Shown piece after piece: positions 49,101 to 59,323 of a stretch of 64,000 bases of DNA (position 1 is its first letter; each line of letters begins with the position of its first letter). Below the pieces are notes generated by a model. That model was not told the origin of the DNA, did not search any database, and saw only the letters and a list, made by a program, of their open reading frames with translations. Source of the stretch: Microcoleus sp. AS-A8 (GTDB taxonomy: Bacteria; Cyanobacteriota; Cyanobacteriia; Cyanobacteriales; Coleofasciculaceae); NCBI GenBank assembly GCA_039962225.1, contig JAMPKV010000025.1:1-64000 (forward strand). Reading direction: 5' to 3'. A program made the position numbers and the translations under genes.

Positions 49101-50761
49101 TTGCGTTCCGAACCAATGGTTGTCTCCGCCGAGGTGATAATCTCTTCTCGGATGGAATCGATGGGCGGGTTTGTGACCTGGGCAAACAGTTGCTGGAAAT
49201 ACTCGTAAAGCAGTTTGGGTCGGTCAGACAGAACAGCTAGGGGGGTATCCGCACCCATCGCACCCACCGCCTCAACCCCATCGCGAGCCATTGGCGTCAG
49301 CAGCAAGCGTAGCTCCTCAAAGGTATAACCGAAGGCCATCTGGCGCTGGAGTAGGGCTGGGATTTCTGTGTCTGCCCCGGTGTCCGCTACGGGTGCATCC
49401 TTAACCTGCGCGAGTTCGACCATGTGTTGGTTGATCCACTCGCGATAAGGGTGTTCCGTGGCAATTTTATTTTTGATCTCTTCATCGGCGACGATGCGAC
49501 CCTCTTCCATGTCCACCAGGAACATCCGTCCGGGTTGCAGGCGACCTTTGAGAGCCACGCGCTCTGGTTCAATGGGCAATACACCGGCTTCGGAGGCCAT
49601 GATCACTAGGTCATCTTTGGTGACGTAGTAACGTGATGGACGCAAACCGTTGCGGTCAAGTACCGCGCCCATCATGGTGCCATCGGTGAACGCGATCGAG
49701 GCTGGGCCATCCCACGGTTCCATCAGACAGGAGTGGTATTCGTAGAATGCCTTTTTCTCGTCGCTCATCGACTCGTGGGCTGTCCACGGTTCGGGAATCA
49801 TCATCATCATCGCATGGGGAAGCGATCGCCCTGCCAGTACGAGCAATTCCATGGCATTGTCGAAGATCAGCGAGTCACTGCCGTCCATGTTGATCACCGG
49901 CTGAATCTTCTTCATGTCCTCGCCAAATAAGTCCGACTCGAAGAGCGACTGCCTAGCGTGCATCCAGTTGATGTTGCCCCGTAGCGTGTTGATTTCACCG
50001 TTATGGGCGATGTAGCGATAGGGGTGACTGCGCTCCCAGCTTGGGAAGGTATTGGTGCTGAACCGAGAGTGTACCAGTCCCAAGGCACTTTCCATATCCG
50101 GATCGTGGAGTTCTGGGTAATACAACCCCACCTGTACCGGCATCAACATGCCTTTGTAAACGATTGTGCGGCACGACAAACTGGAGGGATACCAATAGGG
50201 GTCAATGTGGGTGGCGCGGATGGCTGTGTGAGAGCGCTTGCGGATGACGTAGAGCTTCCGCTCGAACGCCATGTCGTCAGGCAGGTCAGGGTTGCGCTGG
50301 ATGAACACCTGCTCCATGAACGGTTCGCTCGATTTCGCGGTGTTACCCAGCGACGAGTTATCCGTGGGTACATCGCGCCAGCCTAGAACCTGCTGACCTT
50401 CGTCAGCTACAATTTTTTCAAAAATCCGCCGACTCTGCTCTCGCTCAGCCGGATCGGGCGAGCAGTAGATCATACCCACGCCATACTCACCCGCTTCTGG
50501 CAGTGTGATGCTTTGGGCGGCTGCCACCTTTTTCAGGAACTTGTGCGGCACTTGCATCAAAATGCCTGCTCCGTCACCCGTATTGGTTTCACAACCACAC
50601 GCACCTCGGTGGTCGAGGTTTAAGAGGATCGTCAGTGCCTGCTCTACGATCTCGTGCGACTTCTTCCCCTTCATGTGCACGATGAACCCGACACCACATG
50701 CGTCGTGTTCAAACTGTGGATCGTATAGGCCCTGTTTTGGTGGCAGTTTGTTGCTGTTCAT
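46163..50761 (-). CDS. gltB: Glutamate synthase large subunit
   Basis: 1532 residues, the full GOGAT size. N-terminal Ntn glutaminase with Cys22 ([11 protein letters not shown]) exposed after removal of a 21-residue propeptide, a central domain, the FMN-binding domain with the 3Fe-4S Cys trio ([15 protein letters not shown]) and the C-terminal beta-helix with repeated Gly ([17 protein letters not shown]). It makes two glutamate from glutamine and 2-oxoglutarate. Upstream is a 527-base spacer in which I could not find an NtcA site with the GTA-N8-TAC form. Confidence 0.97.
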   Translation of the reverse strand: MNSNKLPPKQGLYDPQFEHDACGVGFIVHMKGKKSHEIVEQALTILLNLDHRGACGCETNTGDGAGILMQVPHKFLKKVAAAQSITLPEAGEYGVGMIYCSPDPAEREQSRRIFEKIVADEGQQVLGWRDVPTDNSSLGNTAKSSEPFMEQVFIQRNPDLPDDMAFERKLYVIRKRSHTAIRATHIDPYWYPSSLSCRTIVYKGMLMPVQVGLYYPELHDPDMESALGLVHSRFSTNTFPSWERSHPYRYIAHNGEINTLRGNINWMHARQSLFESDLFGEDMKKIQPVINMDGSDSLIFDNAMELLVLAGRSLPHAMMMMIPEPWTAHESMSDEKKAFYEYHSCLMEPWDGPASIAFTDGTMMGAVLDRNGLRPSRYYVTKDDLVIMASEAGVLPIEPERVALKGRLQPGRMFLVDMEEGRIVADEEIKNKIATEHPYREWINQHMVELAQVKDAPVADTGADTEIPALLQRQMAFGYTFEELRLLLTPMARDGVEAVGAMGADTPLAVLSDRPKLLYEYFQQLFAQVTNPPIDSIREEIITSAETTIGSERNLLKPEPESCHLIELKTPILSNEELAKLKHINEGQFKSVTLPILFDPKQGVKGLETAMEEICAQANRAIEAGVNLIILSDRGVNPDNAPIPALMAVSGLHHHLIREGTRTRVGLVLESGEPREVHHYATLIGYGCGAINPYLAFETIDDMIHEGLLVNIDHKTACKNYVKAATKGVVKVASKIGISTIQSYRGAQIFEAIGLNQSVIDKYFTWTASRIQGADLEVIAQEAILRHSHAFPDRPANANTLDVGGEYQWRKGGEAHLFSPETIHTLQKAVRVGSYDLYKQYAGLVNEQNQRHFTLRGLLEFKPREPVPIEEVEPVEAIVKRFKTGAMSYGSISKETHEALAIAMNRLGGKSNTGEGGEDPDRYTWTNERGDSKNSAIKQVASGRFGVTSLYLSQAKELQIKMAQGAKPGEGGQLPGKKVYPWIAKVRHSTPGVGLISPPPHHDIYSIEDLAELIHDLKNANREARVSVKLVSEVGVGTIAAGVSKAHADVVLISGYDGGTGASPQTSIKHAGLPWELGLAETHQTLVLNNLRSRIVVETDGQMKTGRDVVIAALLGAEEFGFATAPLVTLGCIMMRVCHLNTCPVGVATQDPQLRQNFTGDPEHTVNFMKFIAQEARELMAELGFRTLNEMVGRTDILEPKKAVEHWKAKNLDLSKILYQPEVGPEVGRYCQIPQDHGLDKSLDITTLLDLCQPAIEKGEKVKATLPIKNVNRVVGTILGNEITKRHWEGLPEDTVHLHFQGSAGQSFGAFVPKGVTLELEGDANDYLGKGLSGGKIILYPPVASTFVAEENIIAGNVAFYGATGGEAYIRGMAGERFCVRNSGVNTVVEAVGDHGCEYMTGGKVVVLGATGRNFAAGMSGGVAYILDETGDFATRCNQQMVGLESLEDAEEIDDLYQMIQRHADYTGSQKASKVLASWKDMVPKFVKVMPKDYKRVLQAIEKAIAAGLSGDDALTAAFEENARDVARIGGS

Positions 50762-51288
50762 TTTGATGGCCTAAAAGTAGTAAAGAGAGTTTCATCTAGA
50801 CGGCGGGAAGCTGTCAACTCTAGCTAGTCAGGATTCTCTAACGAGAGAGGCATGTAGTTTCAGATCTTAAGGAAATTGTCAGATCTGCTACCGTCGGGCT
50901 CATGCAACGCTCAAAGGCGACACCTATGAGCGCTATAACTCAGACCTAGGTAAGCCAGTCGGTGAAGTTCTGAAATTTTCCAGCAAATATTACACGCTTT
51001 TTGACAACATCCGTAGAATTTTACGTTAATTCTTTAGGGGTGACAAATTCTGTTTTGTCGTTAGAGACAATAACTTTTAATCTTTTCAGTCTTTGGTGCT
51101 AACAGATATTGATACGTAAGGTTTGAATCCCTGCAAAACTGAAGTTTAGTTATTCAAGCAAAATGAGTATATACACCTAAAAAAGCTACCGAGATACCCG
51201 AATTCTTGAAAAAGTCGGGTATCTGAACAGCCCCAGGAAAGTAACTCAATAGGATTGTTATATATGCTCTAAAAAGTAATATAAACAA
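50762..51288. other. Intergenic region upstream of gltB
   Basis: It contains the gltB promoter, not placed, and an inverted repeat at 51192-51224 (AGATACCCGA with TCGGGTATCT). The repeat may end transcription of the DUF3370 gene coming from the right. No gene. Confidence 0.45.
51192..51224 (-). terminator. Hairpin after the DUF3370 gene
   Basis: AGATACCCGA and TCGGGTATCT arms, ten base pairs, loop of 13. It lies 65 bases after the stop. A T-rich tail on the minus strand is weak. Confidence 0.4.
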
Positions 51289-52740
51289 TCACGGAATACG
51301 ACTATCTAGAGTTCTAATTGTTAGTACATGTGGCGGTGTTGAATCAGGAGGATAAATGAAGTCTATTTGCACCGATTTACGACTTCCGGGCGGCATTGTC
51401 AACGTCTCCAAGGGTTCCAACACCTCACTCGTGCGGTGCCATAAATGCACATAGCGAGTCTTTTCCTGACCTTGATCATCCTTGTAACGTAGGCGGACAG
51501 TCCCTCGCAAGAATGGCCAATCGCGGGGTGGTTTTTGGAAAAGGAGTCCCCCCCGGCTCAATTTCTCCTCTTTTAAAGGAGTTTCAACGGTTAGAGTAAC
51601 CTTTTGGGGTTGCTCGGTGGGATTATAAAGAGGTATGTTCAGGTTGTATTCAACAGCATAGTTTCCGTGGGCTTCATAGGCCGTGTCAGGATAACGCACA
51701 AGCATCCGTGCTGTCTGATTTTGATTGGTACCCAATCGCCCTCCTCGCAGGGTATTGAGACCATAGGAAACAGCTTGACCGGATTGAGGAATGGTGAAAT
51801 CTTTAGCTGTAGGGCTATCAACAATCAGCGCCTGCCACTTTGAGCCTTGTTGCACACCCGCAACACGACCATAAATGAGTTGACCACTGGTCTGTTCTGG
51901 GGGAGTGGGAGCTTTATCCCGTGGCCCTGCTAAACGGCCTGTATTCAGGAGAGTTTGCCATTCTTCTAAAGTGGGTACCTTGTCTCTTCCATCTGGATTT
52001 TTTTTGGCAAACATGGTTAAACTGGCGGCATAAACCTGACCATTACTGTTTAATCGCATCAGGGCCGATCGCCCATTGATTGGCTTTTCTAAATTCCGCA
52101 CAGGTGTGGGATGATTCAGCAACATCCGGCTTTGTCCCGGTGGAATCACCAATTTTGCTGGAAAATCAGCCTGTCGTTTACCTTGGAGTACGTCGTTTAC
52201 AGCGCGATCGCCTGGGCCAGCATAAACCGTATTGTTCGGATTTTCTTGATAGGTTGGTAAGGGAATGTAAGGTGCTTCCTGCGTCAGATAAGTCGCCCCT
52301 TGCAACACATCCACTGTTACGGGTTGTTTTCCTGGATTATGTAAAATTACTCCTAGATAAAACGTCTGCAAATCCTTGGGAGTGTGCGTTTGATGGTGGA
52401 TAAATACATCAAATCGTCCCTGAAACGGAAAGTTGAGATGAGCGGCTTTTTCAGCTTTTCCAGTTGGGGGAAAGGTAGAGAGTAAAATTCCTTCAGTCTT
52501 CACCCATTCCGGGCTATTACTATTAAACATCGGCACTGTATCCAACTGACCGGGTAAAGCTTTCACGGGTTGGGGTTGTACGATGATTTGAGGTGTCGGC
52601 TTCGGTGTGGGTGTTGTTTGGGCTAAGGCTTCTGAAAGAGGTGCAGATTTTTGGGCGAATAACCAATAGCCACCACCACCTACAAAAGCAAGAAGTAGAA
52701 AGTAAATGATAGGAGGAAGATGAATTTTTTTCTCAGTCAT
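51289..52740 (-). CDS. DUF3370 domain-containing envelope protein
   Basis: About 483 residues from the ATG at 52738-52740; the frame is open further, but the added 43 residues are not needed. One N-terminal transmembrane anchor (LPPIIYFLLLAFVGGGGYWLF), a Pro/Thr-rich linker, then the DUF3370 region (about 70-480), seen in ALPGQLDTVPMFNSNSPEW, NFPFQGRFDVFIHHQT, FYLGVILHNPG, and AGPGDRAVNDVLQG. All-beta character is suggested. It is probably exported and tethered to the cytoplasmic membrane. Function unknown; widespread in cyanobacteria. Confidence 0.88.
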   Translation of the reverse strand: MTEKKIHLPPIIYFLLLAFVGGGGYWLFAQKSAPLSEALAQTTPTPKPTPQIIVQPQPVKALPGQLDTVPMFNSNSPEWVKTEGILLSTFPPTGKAEKAAHLNFPFQGRFDVFIHHQTHTPKDLQTFYLGVILHNPGKQPVTVDVLQGATYLTQEAPYIPLPTYQENPNNTVYAGPGDRAVNDVLQGKRQADFPAKLVIPPGQSRMLLNHPTPVRNLEKPINGRSALMRLNSNGQVYAASLTMFAKKNPDGRDKVPTLEEWQTLLNTGRLAGPRDKAPTPPEQTSGQLIYGRVAGVQQGSKWQALIVDSPTAKDFTIPQSGQAVSYGLNTLRGGRLGTNQNQTARMLVRYPDTAYEAHGNYAVEYNLNIPLYNPTEQPQKVTLTVETPLKEEKLSRGGLLFQKPPRDWPFLRGTVRLRYKDDQGQEKTRYVHLWHRTSEVLEPLETLTMPPGSRKSVQIDFIYPPDSTPPHVLTIRTLDSRIP

Positions 52741-53095
52741 AAGAATTGAAGCCTGACACCGATTATTCGATTTTCTTCTGTCTGATTCCACAGCGCCTTC
52801 ACCAGATTGGGTGAGCCATTGAGGTAAATTGTACTCCTGCGCTGCAAGATGACTATCAATTGTCCTCATAAGTTCCTGCCTACAAGAGGCTACGCTAAAA
52901 ATGCTTTTGGGCTGAAACGAGCGTTCGCTTCCTACTGTAGGAAATATTGTGTCGTGGCTTGTTAGAACACGATTCTCAATGGGAACTATAAAGATAGAAC
53001 ATTTACAACTAGCGGACTAAGGGCATTTGCCACAAGGCTATATCGATATCTTGGTCTTTATTGAATTCTAAAAACACACAAAAAGGAGCAAATTA
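52741..53095. other. Intergenic region between DUF3370 and VIPP1 genes
   Basis: Holds divergent promoters, not placed. AAAAGGAGC (53084-53092) is the ribosome-binding site of the VIPP1 gene. No gene. Confidence 0.4.
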
Positions 53096-54202
53096 ATGGG
53101 ATTATTTGACCGCCTTAGTCGAGTAGTCAGAGCAAATCTCAACGACATGATTGAGAACGCTGAAAATCCAGAAGCAATTCTGGAACAAGCCATTATTAAT
53201 ATGCAAGAAGACCTGATCCAGCTACGCCAAGCCGTTGCCAGGGCTATTGCTACTCAAAAACGCACTGAGCAACAATACAACAAAAATCAAGCCGAGACCA
53301 ACAACTGGCAAAACCGCGCCCAACTCGCGCTCAGCAAAGAGGATGAAAACCTGGCGCGGGAGGCACTAATTCGTAAGAAAGCTGTTGCTGAAGCTGCCGC
53401 CAAACTGAAAAGTCAGCTACAGCAGCAAACTATTCAGGTGGACACCCTCAATAAGAACTTGATAGCCTTGGAAAGCAAAATTTCTGAGGCTAAGACCAAG
53501 AAGGATATGCTCAAGTCCCGTGCAGCGGCGGCTAAGGCGAACGAGCAGTTGCAAAGCACAATTGGTCGGCTGAGTACCAGCTCGGCAATGGCGGCTTTTG
53601 AGCGGATTGAAGACAAAGTTTTAGAGTTGGAGGCTCGTTCTAAGGCGGCGTATGAGCTGGTTAGTTATAACTTAGAAAAAGAATCTGAACGGCTGGAACC
53701 GAGCAGTGACTTTGATTTCGATGATGAATTGGAGAAGATGAAAGAGCAGTTGCTGAATCCATGTCTATCACGCAAGCCTAAAGAGGCTCAAATTATAGAA
53801 AAAGCTATCCGAGATACTCGCAATGCCATCACTAATGCGACAGCCAAGCAAAGTCAGATTTCAAATCAACACGCTCAAGCCAAAACAGAAATTAACACTT
53901 CCCACAAAAAGGCTTTAGAGGCTGCACTCAAAGGCGATCAGACTTCAGCGATGCAAGCTTTGATAAGTGAAGCCGCTCAAGAGAAACTTGCCGATGTCCT
54001 CAAGTCTCAATTAGAACAACAAGAAACGGTTATTGAGATTCTCAAGAAAAATTTAGCGGTTCTGGAAGAAGTCAAGATAACAGTTGAAAAATTTGTTGAG
54101 GCTGAGGAGGACGAAGGCAACGAACCACCATCCTCTCCCTCTTCTAATTCAGCAGTTGACGCCGAATTGGACGCACTACGAGAACAGATCGACAATCTTT
54201 GA
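53096..54202 (+). CDS. vipp1: Membrane-remodelling protein VIPP1/IM30 (PspA family) with extra coiled-coil repeat
   Basis: 368 residues, against about 260 for VIPP1 and 225 for PspA. The first 200 residues are a normal ESCRT-III-like PspA/IM30 helix set (MGLFDRLSRVVRANLNDMI amphipathic helix, AILEQAIINMQEDLIQLRQ). An additional coiled coil at about 225-330 then repeats part of the core: KSQLQQQ...NKNLIALESKI at 105-129 matches KSQLEQQ...KKNLAVLEEVKI at 303-328 at a constant offset of 198. The short C-terminal helix AVDAELDALREQIDNL typical of VIPP1 closes the protein. It maintains thylakoid membranes and stabilises leaky membranes. The insertion may change oligomer shape. An AAAAGGAGC site and ATG fit. 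Confidence 0.9.
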   Translation: MGLFDRLSRVVRANLNDMIENAENPEAILEQAIINMQEDLIQLRQAVARAIATQKRTEQQYNKNQAETNNWQNRAQLALSKEDENLAREALIRKKAVAEAAAKLKSQLQQQTIQVDTLNKNLIALESKISEAKTKKDMLKSRAAAAKANEQLQSTIGRLSTSSAMAAFERIEDKVLELEARSKAAYELVSYNLEKESERLEPSSDFDFDDELEKMKEQLLNPCLSRKPKEAQIIEKAIRDTRNAITNATAKQSQISNQHAQAKTEINTSHKKALEAALKGDQTSAMQALISEAAQEKLADVLKSQLEQQETVIEILKKNLAVLEEVKITVEKFVEAEEDEGNEPPSSPSSNSAVDAELDALREQIDNL

Positions 54203-54632
54203 AGAGTTTACCCTAGCCCTACGATCTCATTTAAATTGCTGGTCAGTGCGATCGCACTTCCACTGACAATCGAAACCCCACTAGGGCACGATATTATTGT
54301 GCCCCTACTCTTCATTCTCAACTAACTCACCTAAATACAATTCGCACCTTGTACAGCCGAGGATTTGCCGAAGTTACCGCGTGGAGTCCCCTGCAACCGA
54401 CATCCAACCCCGGTGAGGTCATGAGCGTTTTGAGTCGGCAGATTCTGATTAAATCATTGGTTCACAGCAAACGCTAACGCACCCAGACTTTCACCAGTGC
54501 GTTAGCACTGCGCTATCTAAATAGATGAATAGTTAGGCGATCGCTTATCATCAAACCAAAAACAGAAGCCATGCCAACATCTCATCATAATGGATTAGGT
54601 CTGCCTACACAGACTCTCCAGCCGAGGTTGTT
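54203..54632. other. Intergenic region with degenerate TAGGGGCAC palindrome
   Basis: A hairpin-like TAGGGCAC (54282-54289)/GTGCCCCTA (54299-54307) resembles the repeat at 14812. A GGCGATCGC HIP1 site is at about 54537. No gene seen. Confidence 0.45.
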
Positions 54633-56000
54633 ATGCTTTCCGAGAAATTTCGTCGCCAGTTACGCCAAGAAGTAGAGCAATGGCGCACTGAGGAATTAAT
54701 TGATGATTTTTTGTACGAACAACTATCCCAACGCTACCTATTCAGTGACATTGAAGCGTCTGCCCGTAACCGTTTCATCATTATTTTGCTGGGACTGGGT
54801 AGTGTCCTGTTAGGCTTAGCCATCATCACCTTTGTCGCTGCGAATTGGCAAGCATGGTCACGGGGACTGAAGGTTATCTTACTGTTGAGTGGATTTGTGG
54901 GCATCAACACCGCTGGCTTCTACCTATGGCGACGCCCGACTGAGGGATGGCAACGCCGCTTGGGACAGGGCTTATTAGTCTTAGGGGCGCTGGTACTAGG
55001 GGCGAATATGGCGCTGATGTCCCAAATGTTTCATCAGAGTGGGTTGCTGTATCAGTTGTATCTGGTTTGGGGTTTGGGCGTCTTAGCGATGGCTTATTGC
55101 CTACGGTTGACGTTGTTGGGCATGTTGTCAGCCCTCTTAATTGGGCTAGGGTATTTGACGTCTCTGTGGGGTTCGTCAGAATTTGGCACTCTAGGCGAGT
55201 TTTCTTGGCTGCGACTGATGGTGCAATATATGCCCGTGTTAGGTGGTTTAATGTTTATCCCTCTAGCTTACTGGTGCCGATCGCGCTGGATTTTTCGCAT
55301 TGCCCTTGTCGCGATGGTTTTTTCCCTAGAGGCTAGCTTAATTCGCCTGGATGTGGTGGGTTCATCCGGTTGGATGGCTGCGATCGCTTGTGCCCTACCC
55401 CCTGCACTTTTATGGGCTTATAGTGATTCGCTTTGGAAAATTCCACCGACAGACGAGTCATTCGATGGCATAGCCCGTACTCTTGCCGTCACCTTTCTCA
55501 GTCTTCTGTTTTATGTCCTATCCTTCCTGGGTATATGGAACACCCCATCAGGACTGTCTGCTGATGTCAGCTCAACACTACCGTTGCCTTTGCAAGTCGA
55601 TATCCTGCTTTTAAGCGGCTTGACTCTCTGGGAATGGGGGCGACTGTTGCTGTTGCGTCGAGTCAATCTGACAACAAGCCTTGTAGCTAGCATGATTATC
55701 CTCAGCGCCTTCGTTCCCTATTGGCATCTAAACATCAGTAGAAGTCCAACCGTGGCGGTACTAATCTTCAACCTACTCTTATTTCTGCTGGCGGTGGGTT
55801 TAATCCGTGAAGGATTGTCACAGGGGCAGCGTCGCTTATTTTGGGGTGGGATGGTGCTACTAACTCTACAGATTTTCAGTCGAATGCTGGAATATAACAC
55901 CGATTTACTGTTTAAATCCTTCGTCTTACTCTTGTGCGGTTTGGGTGTGATTGCCGCCGGCTTATGGTTTGAGCGTTACGTCCGAACCATGAGGAGTTAG
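54633..56000 (+). CDS. DUF2157 integral membrane protein
   Basis: 455 residues. N-terminal soluble 60 residues with the DUF2157 signature (FRRQLRQEVEQWRTEELID, then FLYEQLSQRY), followed by about 11-12 transmembrane helices (IIILLGLGSVLLGLAIITFVAANW first). Function unknown. The next gene, 70 bases downstream, encodes a GDYXXLXY-type protein, and these two families commonly occur together, which suggests a joint membrane role. ATG after a weak site. A GTTGAA repeat block lies between the two genes. Confidence 0.85.
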   Translation: MLSEKFRRQLRQEVEQWRTEELIDDFLYEQLSQRYLFSDIEASARNRFIIILLGLGSVLLGLAIITFVAANWQAWSRGLKVILLLSGFVGINTAGFYLWRRPTEGWQRRLGQGLLVLGALVLGANMALMSQMFHQSGLLYQLYLVWGLGVLAMAYCLRLTLLGMLSALLIGLGYLTSLWGSSEFGTLGEFSWLRLMVQYMPVLGGLMFIPLAYWCRSRWIFRIALVAMVFSLEASLIRLDVVGSSGWMAAIACALPPALLWAYSDSLWKIPPTDESFDGIARTLAVTFLSLLFYVLSFLGIWNTPSGLSADVSSTLPLPLQVDILLLSGLTLWEWGRLLLLRRVNLTTSLVASMIILSAFVPYWHLNISRSPTVAVLIFNLLLFLLAVGLIREGLSQGQRRLFWGGMVLLTLQIFSRMLEYNTDLLFKSFVLLLCGLGVIAAGLWFERYVRTMRS

Positions 56001-56004
56001 GGGT

Positions 56005-56065
56005 TCAAGGTTGAAGGTTTGAAGGTTTGAAGGTTAAACTTTCAACCTGCCAACTCTCAACGTTC
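56005..56065. repeat. GTTGAA-type repeat block 4
   Basis: GGTTGAAGGTTTGAAGG direct units then CTTTCAACCTGCCAACTCTC reverse units. Inverted arrangement. Confidence 0.5.
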
Positions 56066-56070
56066 AACTC

Positions 56071-56805
56071 GTGACTGCTACCTCAGAATCTCCCCCTCCC
56101 ACACCTGAATCTCCTCGTCCCATATCTATCTGGCGATTTTGGGTACCTCTTTTATTTCAAACCGCGCTGATTCTTGCCGTACCAGCTCAAGCCGTGTACA
56201 CTCAACTGACTGGCAAAACCGTTATCCTCCAAACCATACCCGTAGACCCTTACGAACTCTTACGGGGCTACTCCCAGACGTTAAGATATGACATTTCGAT
56301 TCAAGACAATTTACGTAAGCTTCCAGGTTGGCAGGAATTGCCCAAGAACCCGGCTAATGGGAAGGAACTAACCTTTATCAAGCCAGGTACTTACGTCTAT
56401 GTAATTTTGCAAGAACCAAACGCGCCCAAAACTTCGGCTTCAACTCAACTGCCAAAAGCTTGGAAACCTATAGCCGTCAGCCGCTTTAGCCCGTCCCAAC
56501 TACCGGCTAATCAAGTGGCTCTCAAAGGCTTGGCTAAACATGGCTTTGTCGAGTATGGACTGGAAACTTACTACATCCCTGAAGATCAACGGGATCAGAT
56601 TAACGCTGATTTACGTGCAGCTCGTTCCAACAGCTCCAACGAGTCATCTCAAATTTTACAGCCTGTGGAGCCAAGTCAGCGACCACCCAAACCGCCCGTT
56701 CTGATGGAAATTAAGGTCAGTGCCCAAGGTGAAAGTGTCCCAGTCAGCCTTTGGGCGCGGGTGAGTCAAGGCTCAAAACAGGGGATTCGCAACTATCGCT
56801 TTTGA
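56071..56805 (+). CDS. GDYXXLXY domain-containing protein
   Basis: 244 residues from the frame start at 56071 (GTG). One N-terminal membrane helix (WVPLLFQTALILAVPAQAVY), then the signature region PVDPYELLRGYSQTLRYDIS, where the usual GDY reads GYS, so the motif is degenerate. A Pro-rich insert (PVEPSQRPPKPP) precedes a C-terminal beta segment. Proteins of this family accompany DUF2157 or DUF4401 membrane proteins, as here. It probably lies mainly outside the cytoplasmic membrane. Function unknown. Confidence 0.82.
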   Translation: MTATSESPPPTPESPRPISIWRFWVPLLFQTALILAVPAQAVYTQLTGKTVILQTIPVDPYELLRGYSQTLRYDISIQDNLRKLPGWQELPKNPANGKELTFIKPGTYVYVILQEPNAPKTSASTQLPKAWKPIAVSRFSPSQLPANQVALKGLAKHGFVEYGLETYYIPEDQRDQINADLRAARSNSSNESSQILQPVEPSQRPPKPPVLMEIKVSAQGESVPVSLWARVSQGSKQGIRNYRF

Positions 56806-57029
56806 TTATTGGAGACTCGAAGGAGAGGTGAGGGCTTACACAAAGTCTCTATTTGTCCGGTGGGTTAGCGTAGCGTAACGCATATGACCGCTAGAGATGG
56901 TATAGCTGCGTAAGTTCTGAGTTGAAAGTTGAACGTTGGCAGGCAAAAGAGGTTGATGCGTTCAAACCTTCAAACCTACCCCTACGGGGAACGCTACGCG
57001 AACAACCTTCAACCCAATCCCCCCATCTA
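56806..57029. repeat. GTTGAA-type repeat block 5 and spacer
   Basis: GAGTTGAAAGTTGAACGTTGG at 56922-56943 opposes AACCTTCAACCC at 57002. Between them AACGCTACGCGAA-type filler is seen. No gene. Confidence 0.5.
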
Positions 57030-57266
57030 TCACTGACGCTTCACTTGGAAAGCTGCACCAACCGCCGCGCCCGCGCCTGCTAATAAGCCAACACTCATAC
57101 CTTGAACGGTTTTGGTCACTGGATCTTGGGTTAGGCACTCGCTCGTCAGATGCTCAGCTTGCAAGCACTGATTGGTAGAGGCCCAGCTCGCCGTTCCTCC
57201 CAGAATGACGCCAGCTACACTACAGGTTGCAATCAGAATCAGGAAGCGCTTGTTTTTTATACCCAT
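57030..57266 (-). CDS. Small exported or membrane protein of unknown function
   Basis: 78 residues. N-terminal basic-hydrophobic segment (KNKRFLILIATCSVAGVILGG), a Cys/Glu-containing middle (TNQCLQAEHLTSECLTQDP) and a C-terminal Gly/Ala-rich hydrophobic helix (VGLLAGAGAAVGAAFQ). Two Cys might form a disulfide. Not a family I can name. The start has no strong ribosome-binding site. It is flanked by a repeat block and sppA. Confidence 0.55.
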   Translation of the reverse strand: MGIKNKRFLILIATCSVAGVILGGTASWASTNQCLQAEHLTSECLTQDPVTKTVQGMSVGLLAGAGAAVGAAFQVKRQ

Positions 57267-57358
57267 GGATAGATGTGTAAAGTTTTAATTGGTGGTATTC
57301 ATCTACTTTACCCATCTTCTCGCCAAATGTAACCGTAATTTCACTGAATTTTAGTAGA

Positions 57359-59176
57359 TTAATCAATTCGCCAGTTAAAAGGCAGACGAGCATAAATGCT
57401 TTTAGGGTCGTTCAGAGCTTGGAAAATGGCCAAATCTCCTTGTAATTTTATAAATTCTGCCGTCAGTGGATCAGAAATTTTCGGGTTTTGGGCGCTTACC
57501 TTGCCGATCAGTTTCTTCAAAATCCGTTCTTCCAAACTCTGAGATTGTGAATACTCTTCCACTTCCCAATCCTCGCCCAGCTCGGCTTGCTTGGCTGCAT
57601 ATTGGATGGCATCCTCAATGCCGCCAAACTTATCCACCAAACCCAACTGCTTGGCTTCTTGACCTGACCAAACACGTCCCTGAGCAATTTGTGCGACCTT
57701 TTGTTTCGGCAGTTTTCGAGCCTGTGCTACCTTGTCGAGAAATTGATCATAAATCTGATTGACGATTTTTTGCGCGATCGCTAACTCTTGGGGAGTTTTG
57801 GGGCGAGAAATAGTGCGGCTGTCCGCAAACTGGCTGGTTTTAACCACATCCCAACTCAGGCCATTATCGGTACCCAGCTTTTGGATATTAAACTGCAACC
57901 CAAAAACGCCAATGGAACCGGTAATTGTATTGGGTTCGGCAAAAATATGATCCGCTCCCGTCGCAATCCAGTAGCCACCAGAGGCGGCATAGTCTCCCAT
58001 GGAGACAATCACCGGCTTTTCTTTATGAGTCAGGACGACCTCCCGTTGAATCCTCTCCGAACCGGTGACACTACCCCCAGGACTATTGATTCGTAACACC
58101 ACCGCCTTTACGTCTTCATCCTGCCGCACTTCACGCAGCCGTTTGGCAAAGGTGTCACCCCCGACCTGCTGCACACTGCCTTGACCATCAACGATTTCAC
58201 CCTCAGCATAAACAATGGCAATCTTATTTTTAGAATTGCGTGGCTGAAAGTCGGGGTTTTGAGCTTTGGTATAACTGGTAAAGGAAATTTGCCGGAATGA
58301 TTTATCCTCTTTATCACTATTGGTGAGCTTTTTCAGGTCAGCGACTATCTCATCAAGGTAGGCAACTCGATCCACCAAGCGACGTTGACGCGCCTCTGAT
58401 GCTGTAAACTCCCCTTGACTATTGGCGATCGCTTGTAACTGTTGAGGAGGGATTTTGCGGTTTGCCCCAACCGTTGTGATAAATTCACCCCAAAGCGTAC
58501 TTAATAACGTTTGAGTTTGTTGTCGATTCTCCGGACTGAGCTTTTTGAGAATGAACGGTTCCACCGCTGATTTAAATTTTCCTACCCGGAGTACCTGCAC
58601 ACCAATGCCATATTTTTCCATCGCCCCTGTATAAAATATGGGCTGAGAGCTAAAGCCATTGAGTTCCACAGTTCCCATCGGGTTGAGAACGAGTGTATCT
58701 GCGACTGAACTCAGGTAATATTCCCGCTTCTCTAAGTCCACATCGTAGGCAATGATTTTTTTCCCAGTGGCTTTAAAACGCTCCAGCGCTTGGCGAACTT
58801 CTTTTAGGGTTGCCAATCCCGTACTCATGCCACCAGCGTTGCGACTTCCGTCTAGGTAGAGGGCGATAATTCGCTTGTCTTGACGTGCCTTGTCGAGGGT
58901 ATCTAAAACTGTGCGTAGGGTCACTGATTTTGCCCTTTCGCCCGAAAGTGCTTCCCCAATCGCATCGCTGGTGCTGGAAGTCGGTTCACTATCGGTAATA
59001 TTTAAAGACAAATCGAAAATCAGCACAGACTTATCTTTAACTTGGGGGCCCGTATCTTTAACCGCCGCCGCAATCAGTAAAAACAGCAGTCCGCCCGTTC
59101 CTAAGCTAAAAAACAAAATCAGACCTGCAAGGCTACCAATCGTGCTTGCAAAAGTTTGCTTGAGAAATTGATTCAT
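57359..59176 (-). CDS. sppA: Signal peptide peptidase SppA (protease IV, 67K type)
   Basis: About 605 residues from the ATG at 59174-59176; a longer frame to 59218 adds 14 residues before the membrane anchor. One N-terminal transmembrane helix (GLILFFSLGTGGLLFLLIAA). Tandem ClpP-like domains: the first has Lys in LRVGKFKSAVEP (general base) and the second has the Ser nucleophile in MGDYAASGGYWIATG, after INSPGGSVTGSERI. It degrades cleaved signal peptides in the membrane; in cyanobacteria SppA1 also affects light acclimation. All key residues are present. Confidence 0.95.
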   Translation of the reverse strand: MNQFLKQTFASTIGSLAGLILFFSLGTGGLLFLLIAAAVKDTGPQVKDKSVLIFDLSLNITDSEPTSSTSDAIGEALSGERAKSVTLRTVLDTLDKARQDKRIIALYLDGSRNAGGMSTGLATLKEVRQALERFKATGKKIIAYDVDLEKREYYLSSVADTLVLNPMGTVELNGFSSQPIFYTGAMEKYGIGVQVLRVGKFKSAVEPFILKKLSPENRQQTQTLLSTLWGEFITTVGANRKIPPQQLQAIANSQGEFTASEARQRRLVDRVAYLDEIVADLKKLTNSDKEDKSFRQISFTSYTKAQNPDFQPRNSKNKIAIVYAEGEIVDGQGSVQQVGGDTFAKRLREVRQDEDVKAVVLRINSPGGSVTGSERIQREVVLTHKEKPVIVSMGDYAASGGYWIATGADHIFAEPNTITGSIGVFGLQFNIQKLGTDNGLSWDVVKTSQFADSRTISRPKTPQELAIAQKIVNQIYDQFLDKVAQARKLPKQKVAQIAQGRVWSGQEAKQLGLVDKFGGIEDAIQYAAKQAELGEDWEVEEYSQSQSLEERILKKLIGKVSAQNPKISDPLTAEFIKLQGDLAIFQALNDPKSIYARLPFNWRID

Positions 59177-59323
59177 TGACAGTGAGGAGTAGGCAGTGGT
59201 CAGTAGAACGTAAAGCATGAACTGTTGGGAGAGTTACCTCAGGGCAGTGCCCTTACGCCCTCAGTTTTGAATCAAGAACTCGACTTGCAATTCGTAATTC
59301 GCAATTCCCAACGCTTTATACCT

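Noticed and set aside
50762-51288. NtcA site GTA-N8-TAC upstream of gltB
   Set aside because: Only a shorter GTA-N6-TAC-like match near 51015 was found, which does not fit the spacing.
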